Positions 7,302 to 18,241 of a stretch of DNA of 64,000 bases are shown one piece after another. Each line of letters begins with the position of its first letter. Position 1 is the first letter of the stretch. This DNA comes from Nocardia wallacei (GTDB taxonomy: Bacteria; Actinomycetota; Actinomycetes; Mycobacteriales; Mycobacteriaceae): assembly GCF_014466955.1 (NCBI RefSeq), contig NZ_AP023396.1, positions 6,262,001 through 6,326,000 of the forward strand, written 5' to 3'. A model generated the notes under the pieces. It was not told the origin of the DNA and ran no database searches. It saw nothing but the letters and a program-made list of their open reading frames with translations. The translations under genes and the position numbers were made by a program.

Positions 7302-7885
7302 AGCCGCCACCGGAGCGGCGGCTGTAGCCACGCAGTTCGCGGCTACGCTCATGGACGCCAAACAGGCGGACGCACAGTGCAAGTCGAAGGATCGGCATGG
7401 CCAATCCGGTCAGACGGCATGAGTTTACGCATACCACCCTTGGGCCGTGTCAAGCGTCTCGACGCGAACCGGCGCGGCGGACGGATAAATGAGCTGGCGA
7501 GGGCAGACGACGTCATTATCGCCAATAGAGAATGCCCGCTCGGTGACGAGCGGGTTTGTTACCTTTGGTCCGCCCACCGATACCTCCGCAGCCGACACAG
7601 GCCCGTTTTCAGGCCCCGTCGGGCCGCGTGTCGGCCGTTCGCCCGACAACCGGCAACCGTGCCCGTTGTCGGTTACACAACGCGAAAACCGCTGCCACAG
7701 CGGTTGCTTCACGTGGCGCACTGTCGGCGTAACCGCCCGTCCGATCGTTCGTCCCAGCGCCCGACGCGCCGCCCGATAAGCGGATTGAGCCTGATGCCTC
7801 GCCGTTCTTAACTGAGATCGGCTCCACCCGAGCCAGCGGCCTCAGCAGGGCGACCCGCCCGACATACCCGTCGGTTGGGTCGCCC
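7302..7885. other. Structured non-coding region with at least five hairpins
   Basis: No convincing gene lies between 7276 and 7970. The stretch contains AGCCGCC/GGCGGCT at 7302-7308 and 7317-7323, and CCCGCTC/GAGCGGG at 7535-7541 and 7548-7554. It also has CCGACAAC/GTTGTCGG at 7643-7650 and 7665-7672, and AACCGCTG/CAGCGGTT at 7687-7694 and 7698-7705. A nested GGGCGACCC/GGGTCGCCC lies at 7848-7856 and 7877-7885. Such density suggests a plasmid-type control region (origin, transfer origin or structured leader) ahead of the operon at 7971. No replication or mobilisation protein is visible, so the role is open. Confidence 0.45.
7535..7560 (+). terminator. Rho-independent-like hairpin with T-rich tail
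   Basis: A 7-bp GC-rich stem CCCGCTC/GAGCGGG around GGTGAC is followed immediately by TTTGTTA on the plus strand. No plus-strand gene precedes it, so it may be an attenuator or terminate a short RNA made in the structured region. Confidence 0.45.
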
Positions 7886-7970
7886 GTGACGGGCCGCATC
7901 GTCGGTGTCCTGCGGCCGAACCCGTAAGCGCAGCAAGCGTTTACCGGCCGCTCGCACCGAGGAGGACGCG

Positions 7971-8384
7971 ATGCCCGAACCGTCGAGCAAGGAAATCACC
8001 CTTGCCATACGGATTGACACCGCCCGGCACGCCCAGCTCACCTGGATTGCCGAACTGCGCGGCAGCAGTCTGAAAGCCGAGTGCTTCCACGCTGTCGATG
8101 CCTACATCGAAGCCGCCAAGAACGATCCCGACCTGATGGCACGGGCCAACGCCGCCCGCGCCGCCATCGAGGAAGAGGCCCGCGCCCGGCAAGCGGCGAT
8201 CGACAATCTGTTCACTGCGGCGCCGCCACCACCGCCCGACGACGATGACGAACACCCGGTCATCGAGACATCGGAAACGGCCGACAAAGCCGAGGGGGCC
8301 GAAGGCGAACCACCGCAGGGCAATCGCCGTGCGCGGGGGCGCCGCGGCGGACAACAGGCAGGAGGTGAGCAGACGGACAGCTGA
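7971..8384 (+). CDS. Putative ribbon-helix-helix (CopG/Arc-like) DNA-binding protein
   Basis: The 137-residue protein starts with ITLAIRIDTARHAQLTWIAELRGSSLKAE. This is a beta strand followed by two helices in the manner of a ribbon-helix-helix domain. A helical segment rich in Ala/Glu follows, then a Pro/Asp-rich and a Gly/Arg-rich low-complexity tail. I chose the ATG at 7971 because of the GAGGAGG ribosome site, although the frame is open further upstream. Such proteins regulate plasmid copy number, transfer or toxin-antitoxin genes. Here it heads the run leading to ardA, so autoregulation of that operon through the structured DNA upstream is a reasonable guess. Confidence 0.65.
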   Translation: MPEPSSKEITLAIRIDTARHAQLTWIAELRGSSLKAECFHAVDAYIEAAKNDPDLMARANAARAAIEEEARARQAAIDNLFTAAPPPPPDDDDEHPVIETSETADKAEGAEGEPPQGNRRARGRRGGQQAGGEQTDS

Positions 8385-8495
8385 GCCTGGCTCAGCGCCC
8401 GGTGCAAGAGGCCGGTGGGCAGCCGTTCGAGGAATGCGTGAGACCTCACCGCTGTCCACCGGCCAACACTCAAAGCTAACAAGAGGAGAAAGATC

Positions 8496-8930
8496 ATGAG
8501 CGAGAAATACCCACATACACAACACAATTCAGGCGAGAACCCGCTCGACCAGCCCGTCGATGCGGCTCCGTCCACCGAGTCCGACGACCGCGAGCAGCAG
8601 CTCCGTTGGGACATCAGCGACGCGCTGCTCAAAGCCATTGACGACGCCGTCGTGCACCGAAGCGACCAACAGCCCGCGGCCACCGCCGAACTGGCGCTGG
8701 CACTCGTTCAGCTGACCCACTCGTTCGACCTGAACAGCGAGACAGGCAAGCACGCCCTCGCCACGCGGGCCAACTACATCAGCGACCAGTTGAATGGACT
8801 GGTTCGCCACTACGACGATCTGACCACCAGCGATCTGCAAGGTGGTGTGGAAGCGCTGGCGTTCATGCTGGTGAGCAACCAGCTCCCCACCGACAATGCC
8901 GAGTCATCGGAAGGAGGTGAGCATGAATGA
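8496..8930 (+). CDS. Hypothetical plasmid-type helical protein
   Basis: The 144-residue protein has a clear ribosome site (AAGAGGAGAAAGATC before ATG). The first 35 residues are polar and probably disordered. The rest looks alpha-helical (DISDALLKAIDDAVV and ATAELALALVQLTHSFDLNSETG). No known motif was found. Its stop overlaps the ardA start by eight bases (ATGAATGA), which ties it to ardA in one transcript. Confidence 0.6.
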   Translation: MSEKYPHTQHNSGENPLDQPVDAAPSTESDDREQQLRWDISDALLKAIDDAVVHRSDQQPAATAELALALVQLTHSFDLNSETGKHALATRANYISDQLNGLVRHYDDLTTSDLQGGVEALAFMLVSNQLPTDNAESSEGGEHE

Positions 8931-9582
8931 GCGATTTCCAAACGCACTGGGCCACAATGAAATCGGTGTCGGAGAACAACTGCCAGCGGCCGAGGCCGAC
9001 CAGGCCCATGAGCGGGAGCCGCAGCTCAACCCACGCATCTACGTCACTGCCGGCCTGCCCCTGCGGGCTGAACTCACCCGGGGCGCCTGGTTCGACATGG
9101 CCCGCGATCCGAATGCCGTTCGGGCCGACCTGTATGCCGTCTTCGGCGACCACAACGCCGTCGAACCCGAGGGACTCTACATCTGGAACTACGACGACTT
9201 CGCCGACTTCCAGGTGACCACCGGCGCGATCGGCCTGGAGGAGGCTCAGAGCATCGAACTGCTGTCGCAAGTTGCCCGCGGTATCGCTGAACACGGCCCA
9301 GCCTTCGCCGCCTGGGCCAGCGCCCACGAGGATGATCCGCGCCTGTTCGATCACTTCGCTACCGCCTACGAAGGCCACTACGACTCACTGGCTGCCTATG
9401 TGCGCGAACAATTTCGACCGGCTGACTACGACGAGATCCTGGACCGCACACTCCCCGCGGAAGTTCGGCCCTACGCCAGCATCGACTACGAGGCGATCGG
9501 CGAGGAATGGCAACGCGACATGGACATGGTGGTGTTCCCCGCCACGGGTGGCGGGGTGTGGATTTTCGATGAGAGGGCCTAA
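8923..9582 (+). CDS. ardA: ArdA-family antirestriction protein
   Basis: The 219-residue protein has the ArdA pattern: PRIYVTAGLPLRAELTRGAWFDM at the start, an acidic surface throughout, WNYDDFADFQV mid-protein, a repeated helix-strand module, and a C-terminus ending VWIFDERA. ArdA dimers mimic the shape and charge of B-DNA and block type I restriction-modification enzymes, usually protecting plasmids and conjugative elements on entry. The start at 8923 is preferred over 8896 because GGAGGTGAGC directly precedes it. The gene overlaps the end of the upstream frame. It marks this region as derived from a transferred element. Confidence 0.85.
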   Translation: MNERFPNALGHNEIGVGEQLPAAEADQAHEREPQLNPRIYVTAGLPLRAELTRGAWFDMARDPNAVRADLYAVFGDHNAVEPEGLYIWNYDDFADFQVTTGAIGLEEAQSIELLSQVARGIAEHGPAFAAWASAHEDDPRLFDHFATAYEGHYDSLAAYVREQFRPADYDEILDRTLPAEVRPYASIDYEAIGEEWQRDMDMVVFPATGGGVWIFDERA

Positions 9583-10009
9583 CCTTCCCGCCACGTCCTA
9601 CTCGCCGTGATCGATGCGCAGGGCCACCAGGCCAGGTTCTGCTCGACTCGACCGCAAGCCCACAAGCCGTCACGGCGGAGCCACAATAGGCCCACCCAGC
9701 CCAACCAATCGCCACATAGGCGACCAGCAAACTCTTGGATAGAGGCTAAAGTCCCAATTAAACACACAGCCTCTCCGTAACAATCGCAGGACCGGAAACG
9801 CTCATATTGGTACATGACCACGCAGTTGCGACCACGGATCCGCAAGGAGGAGGCTACATCCAGCATCGACTATCGACGGGACCGTATACCATTGATCTTT
9901 TGTTTCTTCATGAATTTTGGCATAATTTATTCATAGTTTAAAGTGAGGTAAAAGTGACTCAAATTCGTGACCATTCACACGGATCCCTCTCGGTACGAAA
10001 GCAGCAATC
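9583..10009. promoter_or_regulatory. Intergenic region with AT-rich promoter-like DNA ahead of CBASS
   Basis: No gene is visible. From about 9890 to 9955 the DNA becomes strikingly AT-rich for this genome (for example GGCATAATTTATTCATAG). This is expected for a promoter and also for an Lsr2 binding site. The CBASS operon begins at 10010. Exact -35 and -10 elements cannot be assigned with confidence. Confidence 0.4.
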
Positions 10010-10900
10010 ATGACCGCCCTCGAAGATATGCTCGGCGGATGGATTGGCCCCTCAACCTCAACGGAGCAGGACAAACAGGATCGAACGGAGAGGATGATCC
10101 GGGATGCCGTCAAAGAGCACCCCGCATTTGATTCGTGCGGCCTTACGGTCTACGCGAAGGGCTCCTACGCCAACAACACCAACGTCAGGGCCGACAGCGA
10201 CGTGGACATCGCTGTGCAATGCAGCGATGTCATATATTGGGATGAAGCGACAGATGACGCGCATTCGGGAGGAAGCCCCTACACCGGCATCTGGACTCCA
10301 GCAAGGCTCCGTTCAGAGCTAAAGACCGCGCTCGAAGCGAAATTTCCTGACCAAGTAGACTCTTCTGGATCCACGGCTTTTCGAATTCACTCGAGCACCG
10401 CGCGAGTCGACGCAGACGTCGTCCCTTGTTTCGACTATCATTACTACTTCTCGCCGACACACTTCCGCGAAGGAGCCAAGGTATTCAAGAAGGACGGAGC
10501 ATCACTTATAAACTATCCTCAGCAGCAGCTCGACAACGGTGTCGCGAAGAACACTCGCACAAACCGGCGATACAAGCAGGCCGTCCGCATCATGAAACGT
10601 GTCGAAAACAGAATGGTCGAAGACGACGTTCATCGAGAAGTGCCGTCGTTCTTTGTTGAGTGTCTTGTCTACAACTGCCCAGATAGCGTTTTACGTCGAT
10701 CAACGTGGACTGAGGTTGTGCGGGGTGTCATCATACACATCTGGAATGAATTGGAGGGATCCGAACCGTCCGAAGAGCCAGAAAGGTGGCGAGAGGTCAA
10801 CGAATGCAAGTATCTCTTCCACAGCGGCCAGGCGTGGACACGCCAAGACGGGCGTGATTTCGCAAAAGCGGCTTGGAATTACCTGGGATACAGCTCGTGA
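10010..10900 (+). CDS. CD-NTase (CBASS cyclic-oligonucleotide synthase)
   Basis: The 296-residue protein has a polymerase-beta-type nucleotidyltransferase core. GSYANNTNVRADSDVDIAV (about residues 48-66) carries the G-S helix start and the D-x-D metal ligands. STARVDADVVPCF near residue 130 supplies the third acidic residue. Length and order match the cGAS/DncV-like nucleotidyltransferases, which sense phage infection and make a cyclic nucleotide signal. The stop overlaps the GTG start of the next gene (GTGA), so cyclase and effector are co-translated. Codon use is visibly less GC-rich than the core genes, consistent with horizontal transfer. The exact clade and product are not assigned. Confidence 0.88.
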   Translation: MTALEDMLGGWIGPSTSTEQDKQDRTERMIRDAVKEHPAFDSCGLTVYAKGSYANNTNVRADSDVDIAVQCSDVIYWDEATDDAHSGGSPYTGIWTPARLRSELKTALEAKFPDQVDSSGSTAFRIHSSTARVDADVVPCFDYHYYFSPTHFREGAKVFKKDGASLINYPQQQLDNGVAKNTRTNRRYKQAVRIMKRVENRMVEDDVHREVPSFFVECLVYNCPDSVLRRSTWTEVVRGVIIHIWNELEGSEPSEEPERWREVNECKYLFHSGQAWTRQDGRDFAKAAWNYLGYSS

Positions 10901-11517
10901 AGCACACCATCACTATCCGTGTCATCGTCGGAGTGGTGGTCTTGATAATCGTTGGGGCTACCTGGCTACAGGACGGACGGCCTGATCTCGCACTACTCAA
11001 GCTATTCTCTGCTGCCGTCCTTGCATGCGTGGCCGTACTCAATATTTGGGATTTTTGGCTTTGGCGAATCCCGCTAATTCAAAAAATACCGGGGGTGCCA
11101 CGAAGCATACGAGGAACGTGGAAAGGCACCCTCACTTCCTTCTGGATTGACCCGACGACTGGCGCTAAACCTGACCCGAAGCCTGTCTACCTGGTAGTAC
11201 GACAGACTGCCTCGCGTGTCATTGTGAAACTTCTGACTAACGAGTCACGATCCTCCTCGGCCATTGCCAGCGTGTCCGTGGTGGACGACTCCTGCATGCT
11301 CGCTTACTTGTACCTCAACAAACCTGATATGCGCGTTGAGCATCGCAGCCGCATTCACCACGGATCTACCGTATTAGATGTTTCAGGCAAGCCACCCCGA
11401 AGTTTGAAAGGACGCTATTGGACCGATCGGGATAGTAAGGGCGAGCTAGAGTTCGCCGAACATAGAAAAAAGTTGGCCGATAGCTTTGATGAAGCGGCAG
11501 AACTCTTTGCCGAATGA
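10897..11517 (+). CDS. cap15: Cap15-like CBASS effector (two membrane helices plus beta-barrel domain)
   Basis: The 206-residue product has two hydrophobic helices (about residues 6-24 and 32-52). A beta-rich domain then begins with VPRSIRGTWKGTLTSFW and continues in alternating strands (VYLVVRQTASRVIVKLLT). This is the architecture of the SMODS-associated 2TM beta-strand effector, Cap15. In that family the barrel binds the cyclic nucleotide and the membrane part oligomerises to disrupt the inner membrane, causing abortive infection. I chose the GTG at 10897 overlapping the cyclase stop over the ATG at 10873, which would lie inside the cyclase. With only cyclase and effector present and no Cap2/Cap3, this is a type I (minimal) CBASS. 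Confidence 0.82.
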   Translation: MKHTITIRVIVGVVVLIIVGATWLQDGRPDLALLKLFSAAVLACVAVLNIWDFWLWRIPLIQKIPGVPRSIRGTWKGTLTSFWIDPTTGAKPDPKPVYLVVRQTASRVIVKLLTNESRSSSAIASVSVVDDSCMLAYLYLNKPDMRVEHRSRIHHGSTVLDVSGKPPRSLKGRYWTDRDSKGELEFAEHRKKLADSFDEAAELFAE

Positions 11518-11652
11518 TGACGGAGAGTTTAGCGGGCTGCATGGTCGCCCATACTACTGACGGGCTTAGTCAGTCATTTCGCACGCGAGCGATCACCGAT
11601 GATCGACAGATGGCATTCAACGCCATCAATCGATTCTTACCCCAATAATCTA

Positions 11653-12190
11653 TCAGGGGTTATTGAAAGGCTGAACCTTCAATACTTGATTTTCAAGGAT
11701 GGTTTCCAACTCGTTTAGGGCGATAGGTGCCCTACTAATGAGCATAGGAGTGCAGACAGGAAGCCCTTGCAGATCTAGAGCAGCCTCCAATCCCGGCGTG
11801 CGTTGGAATGTCCTGAAGAATGGATCAATAACTATCCACAGCATCCTTTCATGAGATGACGGATCCTTCAGCGTCACATAGCGAACCATTCCATGTCTTT
11901 TGGAAATAGTTCCAACATACGATAGCTGATTCCCCGCAGGGTCGGTGTCGGATCCCGTTGTTCGGAGGAGAAGTCGGCCCGTGAGCAAAGAGTATTTTCA
12001 CACGGTAATGCGCTTCGATAATCGTTCCGTCGCCGACCGTGCTTCGATGGTACGCCCAAAGGTTACCGAGAAACTTCTTCCTTGACGACTGGGTCGTATA
12101 GTTGATTAGGATGTATAACTGCCTGGCTACCAACGGAACGAGTCCAAGAGAAAAGCCCGTCATTACTTCTGGCCAGTTTATGTCGTTCAA
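11653..12190 (-). pseudogene. Frameshifted gene for a membrane-anchored beta-rich protein
   Basis: Two adjoining frames make one protein after a single shift at about 11985-12003. The first part begins at a likely TTG (12190, CGGAG five bases upstream) as LNDINWPEV, with a membrane helix (GFSLGLVPLVARQLYIL) and then FLGNLWAYHRS. The second frame continues GRLLLRTTGSDTD, GMVRYVTLKD and LWIVIDPFF and ends at 11653. Joining them needs skipping one base. The layout of one N-terminal helix followed by a G-x-W-type strand-rich domain recalls Cap15-like effectors, but the similarity is only architectural. It lies beside the CBASS operon on the opposite strand. A sequencing error cannot be excluded. 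Confidence 0.5.
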
Positions 12191-12594
12191 TGTGGCTCCG
12201 CGGCGGGTAATTGACTGATCGAGCGAATTGCATGTAGTCACCAGTTGTCGCACACCAATAGATTTCCCCCGTCTAGCCTTTAGACAACCACTGAACCTTA
12301 CCCAGCTTGGCATTCGCATCTCCATGCCACATCATGAAACGCCAGTCACTGTCCACCGGCTAGAGGAATAGGTCCTCAGTATGCACGGCAACGTGTAACC
12401 ACCATCCCGGCTGCTCTGCGCAATAGGCCACCATCGCTCACAACCCACTGGCTGGACAAGAGCCCATGACGAACGGGTTGAGGCCATGCTCAAATGGATA
12501 TCTTCCACTTGGAAGAGCAACTCAAAAGTCGAAATCGGAATATAAATGGCAACGGCTGAACCAGACCCGATTCCCATTTTGGGGACGTCTGGTT
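12191..12594. other. Intergenic stretch without recognisable gene
   Basis: Only short overlapping frames with atypical composition occur here. I see no RNA gene or repeat. It separates the frameshifted membrane gene from the HTH gene. Confidence 0.5.
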
Positions 12595-13050
12595 CTACTT
12601 TCTCCTTGCCACCGACTCCCGCATCTTCACCCCTCGCCGTAGCAGCGCCAACCGCACCGTGCCAGCATCCGCGCCCAGCTTCACTCCAACCTGCTTGAGA
12701 GTCAGACCCTCCACATACAGCTCGGCCGCCCGGTCGACCTGCTCCTCACTGAGCCCCTGCTGTCGCATCGGCACGCCCATCCGGTGCAGGTGCTTGCTCA
12801 CGGTTTGACGCTGGATCGAGAATTTCTCGGCCAACTGATACACCGTCAGACCCCGCGTGTAGTCCCGCGCCAGCTCGGCCTTCTCGGCATCCGACAGCTT
12901 CCGGTTTCGCGGCGACATCGGCACCACGGGGCGATCAACACCCTGTTCAACCTCAGCCTGTGCCTCCGCTAACAGGTTTGAAAGCCCCTGGCCTGCGGCA
13001 ACGAGATTGGAGCTGTGCCTCAGAAACCGCACCTCGAGAAGCCTTGGCAT
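12595..13050 (-). CDS. Helix-turn-helix protein, recombinase-associated type
   Basis: The 151-residue protein contains two HTH-like repeats. The first is LARDYTRGLTVYQLAEKFSIQRQTVSKHLHRMGVP. The second is AELYVEGLTLKQVGVKLGADAGTVRLALLRRGV. This double-HTH arrangement with the leader QGLSNLLAEAQAEV recalls small actinobacterial proteins found next to, or derived from, serine recombinases. No resolvase catalytic domain is present. The frame is open to 13212, but MPRLLEVRFLRH at 13050 looks like the natural start. It sits at the right edge of the accessory region, which fits a relic of a mobile element. Confidence 0.6.
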   Translation of the reverse strand: MPRLLEVRFLRHSSNLVAAGQGLSNLLAEAQAEVEQGVDRPVVPMSPRNRKLSDAEKAELARDYTRGLTVYQLAEKFSIQRQTVSKHLHRMGVPMRQQGLSEEQVDRAAELYVEGLTLKQVGVKLGADAGTVRLALLRRGVKMRESVARRK

Positions 13051-13514
13051 CTCCACTGCCAGAGCTTTGTCATTTCGAGACTCCGATTCGTCCGTGGTAG
13101 AGGTCGCGGTCTCCGTTAACTTCCCACGGTTGCCCCACGATTGAGCGACCGTCCGCGAACCGTTCGAGCGCCGCACTCGAGTCAGGCACCAAAGTTCGCC
13201 GGACCACGCCAACCGCCAGCACGAGACGGGAAGGTCGGGGGACTCGTCGCCCTCGCTCCAGTCCTCAGCACCCAGTTCGATCAGGACCGCTGCCGCGAAC
13301 CGCGGAAGAAATGCGTCAAGTCACCAATTCTCACCACATCCGGATCGTGTCACATGAGGCGTCGGAAGCTCGGCCGGCGCGGCGGCAGTACGCGAACGGG
13401 CAATGGACTCGACATCCAGCCACAGGGGGGCAAAGCAGGGACGAAATGCCCTATTGCGGTGAGGGAATCGGAGGTCAGGCTTCGAGGCATCGATGTTTCA
13501 GATGAGGACAGATC
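13051..13514. other. Intergenic boundary between island and core genes
   Basis: I find no convincing gene in this 460-bp stretch. Several short overlapping frames exist on both strands without good starts. It marks the change from accessory genes to the core-like block beginning with the MmpS-like gene. Confidence 0.45.
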
Positions 13515-14030
13515 ATGACGATGCCGCCGCTGTTTCCACCGCCGACGGGGTCTGCGCGCCCCCCGAGGGAGCGTCTGCTGTGGCCCTGGATCCTGTTCGG
13601 CGCAACGGTTCTCGCTCTCTGTGGATATGCCGCGGTGATCAGTGCCGCCGTGGACTCGGCGATCCGGTCGTCCACCGAGACTCCTGCTGCGGTTGCTCCC
13701 CCCGCGGAGAGCCCCACACCCACTCCGGCGGTGCTGATCCCACCGTTGCCTGCCATACCGCAACCCAAAACCATTACCTACGAAGTCATCTCGAATGCCG
13801 CCCTGAATACTGTCGTCTACTTCGACGAGCGGTCCGATCTCGCGAAGGAGCCGGGTGTTCGCGCGCCGTGGACGAGGACCGTGGTGAACAATTCGGCGGT
13901 GACCGTCTCAGGGCTCAGTGCGCAGACCAACGGCACGTCGATCACCTGCCGGATCACCGTGGACGGGGTGGTGGCGGACGAACGGACCGCCACGGGCAGG
14001 TATGCGGCGGTCAATTGCTCCGCGCGCTGA
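13515..14030 (+). CDS. MmpS-like membrane protein
   Basis: The 171-residue protein has a short Pro-rich cytoplasmic start and one membrane helix (WPWILFGATVLALCGYAAVI, about residues 23-42). A Pro/Thr linker leads to an outside beta-rich domain (ITYEVISNAALNTVVYFDERS and TSITCRITVDGVVADERTATG). This matches the MmpS accessory-protein layout, including the final conserved Cys in a VNCSAR ending. MmpS proteins normally partner MmpL lipid or siderophore exporters. No mmpL gene is nearby, so this is a stand-alone copy. The ribosome site GAGGA precedes the ATG. Confidence 0.75.
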   Translation: MTMPPLFPPPTGSARPPRERLLWPWILFGATVLALCGYAAVISAAVDSAIRSSTETPAAVAPPAESPTPTPAVLIPPLPAIPQPKTITYEVISNAALNTVVYFDERSDLAKEPGVRAPWTRTVVNNSAVTVSGLSAQTNGTSITCRITVDGVVADERTATGRYAAVNCSAR

Positions 14031-14101
14031 TGTTCGCACGAATTGCCTTGCGCCCGAGGGGCTGTAGTATGAGCGTCTCGCGGTAGACGAAGGAGTGGGG
14101 G

Positions 14102-14479
14102 ATGCCGTACGCCGTTGTGGGGGTTGTGACCCTCCTTTTGTGGGTGTATTGCCTGATCGATGTCATCACGGCGCCGGAGAGCGAAATTCGGCAGTTGCCG
14201 AAGGCCGGGTGGTTGCTGGTGGTCATCCTGTTGCCGACCGTCGGCGCGCTGCTGTGGTTGTTCATCGGGCGGCCGATCTCCGAAGGCCGTAGTACGACGC
14301 CGAGCCGGTATCCCGAGTATGACCGGCCCGGACGGTATGTACCGCAGAATCCGGAAGCGGACGAGGACTTTCTGCGGGGCCTGCGAGAGCGAGCGGAGCA
14401 GCAACGGCAGGAAGCACGGCGGCAGGAGGCGGCCAGGCAGGCCGAGATCGACCGGCAACGCGAAGCGGATGAACTCTAG
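14102..14479 (+). CDS. PLD-nuclease N-terminal-domain membrane protein
   Basis: The 125-residue protein has two membrane helices (about residues 2-21 and 35-56) bracketing IDVITAPESEIRQLPKAGWL. The second helix holds LLPTVGALLWLFIGRP, the PLDc_N signature. The C-terminal half is a charged coiled coil (LRERAEQQRQEARRQEAARQ). PLDc_N proteins without the catalytic domain are common in actinobacteria and have no established function. SD AAGGAG precedes the start. Its stop overlaps the convergent lepB stop. Confidence 0.8.
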   Translation: MPYAVVGVVTLLLWVYCLIDVITAPESEIRQLPKAGWLLVVILLPTVGALLWLFIGRPISEGRSTTPSRYPEYDRPGRYVPQNPEADEDFLRGLRERAEQQRQEARRQEAARQAEIDRQREADEL

Positions 14480-15258
14480 TTTCGAGAACTCCGCACCGGC
14501 CCGATTCGGCTCGGCGGCCAGATCTTGAAGACGGCCCGGCCGCGGACATCGCTGACGGGAACAGTGCCTCTGAACTCGTCGGACGCGTGCGCTCGCGAAT
14601 CCGATGAATGGTTTCGGTTGTCGCCCATGACCCACAGATAGCCCTCGGGCACTCGCACGGGATCGAATTCACGGCCTGACCCGTTGCTCGACCGGTAGGA
14701 AAGGCCCGGCCGGTACGGGACGGTGTACCGGGCGTAGGGCTCGTCGAGGGCCTTGCCGTCTACGATGACTCGTCCTTGCGGGTCACAGCACTGAACCGTC
14801 TGCCCGCCCACCGCGATGACGCGCTTCACGAGGTCGTTCTCGTCGGGCGGCGCCAATCCGAAGAACGAGAAGAAGTCCTCCACCGGCCGGATGACCGGAT
14901 TGCTCGATCGGGGCGACGAGTATCCCTTGTTCCAGGAATCGGTCGGTCCCATGAACACGACCACATCACCCGGACGCGGGTCGCCGAAGTAGTAGCTCAG
15001 CTTCTCGACGAATATGCGATCCCCGGTGCATCCCGCACAGCCGTGCAACGTCGGTTCCATCGACTCCGACGGGATCAAATAGGGCCGCCCGACGAGGTTG
15101 ACGATGACGGCCGCGATCACCGCGGCGATCACCACCAGGAACGGCAACTCCTGCCAGAACGGCCGCCTGACCTTCTTCGCGACCACCCGCTCGGCCGAAG
15201 TATTCGCGCTGTCGTCCGCCCCCGGCATCGGCACGGAGCCGCCCTCCACGTCTGCCAC
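14476..15258 (-). CDS. lepB: Signal peptidase I
   Basis: The 260-residue protein is a membrane-bound serine protease that removes signal peptides from secreted proteins. One N-terminal membrane helix (LPFLVVIAAVIAAVIVNLV) is followed by PSESMEPTL with the catalytic Ser. Box C is PGDVVVF and LVKRVIAVGG carries the catalytic Lys. WVMGDNRNHSSDSR is the box E signature. I took the GTG at 15258; an ATG at 15228 is an alternative that loses ten residues. A short Cys pair (GCAGCTGD) after the active-site loop is seen in relatives from this group. Confidence 0.92.
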   Translation of the reverse strand: MADVEGGSVPMPGADDSANTSAERVVAKKVRRPFWQELPFLVVIAAVIAAVIVNLVGRPYLIPSESMEPTLHGCAGCTGDRIFVEKLSYYFGDPRPGDVVVFMGPTDSWNKGYSSPRSSNPVIRPVEDFFSFFGLAPPDENDLVKRVIAVGGQTVQCCDPQGRVIVDGKALDEPYARYTVPYRPGLSYRSSNGSGREFDPVRVPEGYLWVMGDNRNHSSDSRAHASDEFRGTVPVSDVRGRAVFKIWPPSRIGPVRSSRN

Positions 15259-15296
15259 GCCGAACAGCGTAGCGGGTGCGCCCGGACGGAAATCAC

Positions 15297-15320
15297 TTTC
15301 ACTTAGGAAAGCTAATGAAA
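15297..15320. promoter_or_regulatory. Imperfect palindrome in the lepB/MFS divergent region
   Basis: TTTCACTTAG and CTAATGAAA face each other around GAAAG, with one unpaired base in the left arm. The site lies between the divergent starts of lepB (15258) and the MFS gene (15436), and the TTAG...CTAA halves weakly recall an iron-box core. It is a possible operator; the assignment is tentative. Confidence 0.3.
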
Positions 15321-15435
15321 TATCCTGGTAACAGCCGGTTCGACAGCAGAGGAGTACACAACGCGCAGGGACAACGACGACAACGACAGACCTTCGGCGG
15401 ACCCGGTAGGCACGACTCCCGAACGGAAGATCGGG

Positions 15436-18161
<2,726 letters not shown>

Positions 18162-18241
18162 GACAGCCGCGCGACCTGGTGACATAGGTGGCCTGCATCA
18201 CAGTTTGACCGGGTCTGACGCGCTCGAGTAACGTCGCGGCA

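Noticed and set aside
15297..15320. Iron box (IdeR/DmdR site) upstream of the MFS exporter
   Set aside because: Only TTAG and CTAA halves agree. The spacing and central bases do not fit the 19-bp consensus, so it is kept only as a generic palindrome.
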